Shown one piece after another: positions 62,081 through 64,000 of a stretch of 64,000 nucleotides of DNA. The stretch covers positions 1-64,000 of the IMG/VR virus record IMGVR_UViG_3300024308_000023; one strand, given 5' to 3'. Positions within the stretch are counted from its first letter, which is position 1, and each line of letters begins with the position of its first letter. This stretch comes from a virus. Under the pieces are notes generated by a model. The model worked only from the letters and a program-made list of their open reading frames with translations, did no database searches and was not told the DNA's origin. Both the position numbers and the translations under genes were made by a program.

Positions 62081-62563
62081 ATGAAGTTTATTGCACTTGC
62101 AGCGGCTGCTGCCCTCGCCACTACCCCTGCCATTGCGCAGACCAATGCTGCCTTCACTGGTGTTCGTGCCGAAGTAACTGCCGGATATAATGACATTCAG
62201 AACAGCCCAGACGCTAACGACGTGGTTTACGGAGCCGCAGTCGGTGTCGATGCTCCGCTCGGCGACCGAGTGACTATCGGTGTCGAAGCCAATAGCTCGA
62301 ATTTCTTCGAAAAGGAGCGCATGATTGGTGCTAGCGCACGTCTTGGTTACGCTTTCACTCCACGCACTCTTGGCTATGTCCATGCTGGTTACGATAACTA
62401 TCGCGACGTTTTCAGTCGTAAGCTTGATGGCTTCAAGGTAGGTGCCGGTGTTGAGCGCAAGATTAGCGACGTTACCTATATCAAGGCTCAGTACAATTAC
62501 TCTGAGTTTGACCGTAATACCGGTAGCCATGCCCTGCTTGCAGGCGTAGGTTTCCGCTTCTAA
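62081..62563 (+). CDS. Outer-membrane beta-barrel protein
   Basis: 160 residues. Signal peptide FIALAAAAALATTPAIAQ, then about eight alternating strands with turns (VRAEVTAGYND, VVYGAAVGVDA, VTIGVEANSSNFF, ASARLGYAFT, LGYVHAGYDNYR, FKVGAGVERK, TYIKAQYNYSEF) and the terminal strand LLAGVGFRF ending in Phe, the BamA signal. Resembles OmpA-like or porin-like alphaproteobacterial proteins. May block reinfection or alter the host surface. Ends close to a tRNA. Confidence 0.8.
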   Translation: MKFIALAAAAALATTPAIAQTNAAFTGVRAEVTAGYNDIQNSPDANDVVYGAAVGVDAPLGDRVTIGVEANSSNFFEKERMIGASARLGYAFTPRTLGYVHAGYDNYRDVFSRKLDGFKVGAGVERKISDVTYIKAQYNYSEFDRNTGSHALLAGVGFRF

Positions 62564-62621
62564 TTTGATGGGCTCCTTTCGGGGTATAAAGATCCATGCT
62601 TGGGGGCGGCCGGATATACAT
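62564..62621 (+). other. Short spacer before tRNA
   Basis: No gene; a weak CCTTTCGGGG run after the barrel stop. Confidence 0.3.
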
Positions 62622-62697
62622 GCTCCAGTAGCCAAACGGCAGAGGCAATCGGCTAAGAACCGTAAATTTGTGAGTTCAAGTCTCACCTGGAGTACCA
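62622..62697 (+). tRNA. tRNA, anticodon uncertain (AAG by geometry)
   Basis: Acceptor GCTCCAG/CTGGAGT and T-arm GTGAG/CTCAC are perfect and CCA is encoded. The anticodon stem has only three good pairs around CTAAGAA, and no long variable arm is present as a bacterial Leu tRNA should have. Confidence 0.65.
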
Positions 62698-62906
62698 GTT
62701 TGGTTGGGCACAGTCCCGTATAAAGTGTTCCCTGAGGTTACAGGAGCCGACCTAGTAAACATGTAAGGTTACACGCGGGAGCTGCAAATCTACAGCTTGT
62801 CTGGCAACAGTCTGGAGAAGAGACGTTAACTACGCCCTTATATGTATAGATCCGTAGATCCCAGCTATGTGTAGCGAGCCGGCTTAGCCGGTACTGGGAG
62901 AGTTTC
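62698..62906 (+). other. Non-coding stretch between tRNAs
   Basis: No ORF. A GCCGG/CCGGC-type hairpin near 62880. Little else seen. Confidence 0.4.
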
Positions 62907-62992
62907 GGGGTTGTGGTGTAATGGTAGCCGCGCTGCGCTTAGAACGCAGTGGATGAAAGTCCGTGTGGGTTCGAGTCCCACCTTCCCCACCA
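62907..62992 (+). tRNA. tRNA-Leu (TAG)
   Basis: Stem CTGCG/CGCAG with loop CTTAGAA, variable arm GGA/TCC, T-arm GTGGG/CCCAC, CCA encoded; acceptor has two mismatches. Confidence 0.8.
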
Positions 62993-63008
62993 GTTTAGAA
63001 AGGTTATT

Positions 63009-63194
63009 ATGCGTATTAAAAGCATCCATCCTATTAGCTCAGTGATTGTACGAACCACCGAGAAGCCTTGGGGCGAGTATCAACGTTATAGCGCGGATAA
63101 TTGGCAATTGTTAATGGGTATGTCTTGGGAAGAAGTTGATGGTACGGAATTAGAGAAATTATATCAAGAGTATATAGCTGTACCGCATTGGTGA
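63009..63194 (+). CDS. Hypothetical small protein
   Basis: 61 residues, MRIKSIHPISSVIVRTTEKP. AAAGG upstream; between two tRNAs. Confidence 0.6.
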   Translation: MRIKSIHPISSVIVRTTEKPWGEYQRYSADNWQLLMGMSWEEVDGTELEKLYQEYIAVPHW

Positions 63195-63203
63195 TTTTAA
63201 TTG

Positions 63204-63232
63204 TTGACTTGAGAAGCTAAAACGGATATAAT
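63204..63232 (+). promoter_or_regulatory. Early promoter
   Basis: -35 TTGACT, -10 TATAAT, 17-bp spacer; reads into tRNA-Leu. Confidence 0.8.
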
Positions 63233-63253
63233 GGCTTCAACAAAGAGAGACAT

Positions 63254-63336
63254 GTCCACGTGGCGAAATGGTAAACGCAGGAGACTTAAAATCTCCCGGT
63301 TAATCCTTGTGGGTTCGAGTCCCACCGTGGATACCA
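63254..63336 (+). tRNA. tRNA-Leu (TAA)
   Basis: Acceptor GTCCACG/CGTGGAT, stem GGAGA/TCTCC with loop CTTAAAA, long variable region, CCA encoded. Confidence 0.9.
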
Positions 63337-63355
63337 GATTAAAAAGGAACATCAA

Positions 63356-63934
63356 ATGCTTATTTTTGCACTGGCTCTAGCCGCTGTAGGTGTTATTGAT
63401 AACGGAATGCCTTCGGACGCTTCCGTGACAGTGACTCAGGTTAGTGCCAAATCCACTGATTATAAGCATGGAGACTTGGTGCTAAAGGCCATCAAGGAAA
63501 ATGCTCCTAACGTTAAAGTTTATTATGCGTCACCTTTCGAGCGTGACCCAGACGCTACTCGACCCAATGAAGTGATTATTGACTGGCAGATAGCCTATAA
63601 AGCAATGATCGAAATGAAAAAGGCCGGAGTAAAGTATGTTTGTACTTCTTTCTCTACTAATGATGAGAAGGGCGCAAAAGATTTCAAGTTTGTAGCTGAC
63701 CAGCTTGGCCTAACGATTGTGGCCTCGCTTGGTAACGACAAGAGTGAAGGTATCTATCCAGCAGCCTTGCCCGGTGTGGTAGCTGTATTGGGAACGGAGC
63801 AGACGACTAAGGTAAGTCACGCTGCTCGAAATAGGGCCGATTTTGTTGTATCAGGAGATATGGGTAATGGAGTTCGCGGGAGCAGCTTCGCTAGTGCTCG
63901 TGTCTGTGGTAAGCTAGCGCATATGGGCGGGTAA
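63356..63934 (+). CDS. Subtilase (S8-like) protein, short form
   Basis: 192 residues. GVIDNGMP supplies the Asp, YKHGDLVLKAI the His, VVASLGNDKSEGIYPAALPG the oxyanion Asn and substrate strand, and GSSFASARVCG the Ser, in subtilase order. It is much shorter than usual S8 domains (about 270) and lacks a propeptide; the Asp strand is at the very N-terminus. A similar plan is known among phage mini-subtilases. May process host or phage proteins. Ends inside the next tRNA. Confidence 0.75.
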   Translation: MLIFALALAAVGVIDNGMPSDASVTVTQVSAKSTDYKHGDLVLKAIKENAPNVKVYYASPFERDPDATRPNEVIIDWQIAYKAMIEMKKAGVKYVCTSFSTNDEKGAKDFKFVADQLGLTIVASLGNDKSEGIYPAALPGVVAVLGTEQTTKVSHAARNRADFVVSGDMGNGVRGSSFASARVCGKLAHMGG

Positions 63935-64000
63935 AGCTAGTGGTTCTAGCACGCGGTCTGTAAAACCGCTCGGTTAACCCCGGAGTGATTCGATCTCACA
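63927..64000 (+). tRNA. tRNA-Tyr (GTA), cut by window end
   Basis: D-arm GCTA/TAGC, stem GCGGT/ACCGC with loop CTGTAAA, variable arm, T-loop TTCGATC. The 3' end is missing. Its first bases overlap the subtilase stop. Confidence 0.75.

Overview
The window is a piece of a large, T5-like tailed phage (siphovirus), most likely infecting an alphaproteobacterium, probably a sphingomonad. It carries a complete head and tail packaging block: small and large terminase, portal, a protease-scaffold-capsid fusion, connectors, tail tube, frameshifted tail chaperones and a tape measure. The alphaproteobacterial signs are a circularly permuted (two-piece) tmRNA, an alphaproteobacterial-looking ribosomal protein bS21 and an Ala-rich outer-membrane beta-barrel precursor. 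The host is inferred; no search was run.

Layout. 1-14.6 kb (minus strand): virion genes, read from the small terminase at 14.6 kb towards the tape measure, which runs off the left edge. 14.7-15.6 kb: a leaderless GIY-YIG homing-type endonuclease. 15.6-24.2 kb (plus): an island with visibly different codon use, small genes, a repeated intergenic module, a HAD phosphatase, a 554-residue metallophosphoesterase resembling T5 A1 and a 135-residue protein about the size of T5 A2. I read it as the pre-early (first-step-transfer) region, present once because of circular assembly. It ends in about 1.4 kb without genes that holds palindromic repeats and a roughly 300-nt structured RNA. 24.7-39.7 kb (plus): over fifty small early genes packed with ATGA/TAATG overlaps, including HAD enzymes, a type-2 peptidyl-tRNA hydrolase and a zincin. 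39.7-41.6 kb: a promoter-to-terminator unit with no protein gene, full of RNA structure. 41.7-47.2 kb: more early genes, an SPFH lipoprotein, and a minus-strand operon with dUTPase, bS21 and a SleB-type endolysin. 47.2-47.7 kb: the tmRNA. 47.7-58.6 kb: spanins, an NMN adenylyltransferase-Nudix protein, NAMPT, an HNH homing gene, ThyX, an HTH regulator and a SpeD-like decarboxylase. 58.7-64 kb: fifteen tRNA genes alternating with small ORFs and structured non-coding RNA, plus an outer-membrane barrel and a subtilase-like protein.

How it works together. Almost every early transcription unit has a sigma70-type promoter with a spacer of exactly 17 bp, and about a dozen share the same leader (TATAATGAG, CATCAAGA, then GGAG). 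The phage seems built to take over translation (tRNAs, tmRNA, Pth2, bS21), to rebuild NAD+ (NAMPT plus NMN adenylyltransferase-Nudix), to make nucleotides (ThyX, dUTPase, nucleotidase-like HADs) and to alter the envelope (barrel, SPFH lipoprotein, endolysin, spanins).
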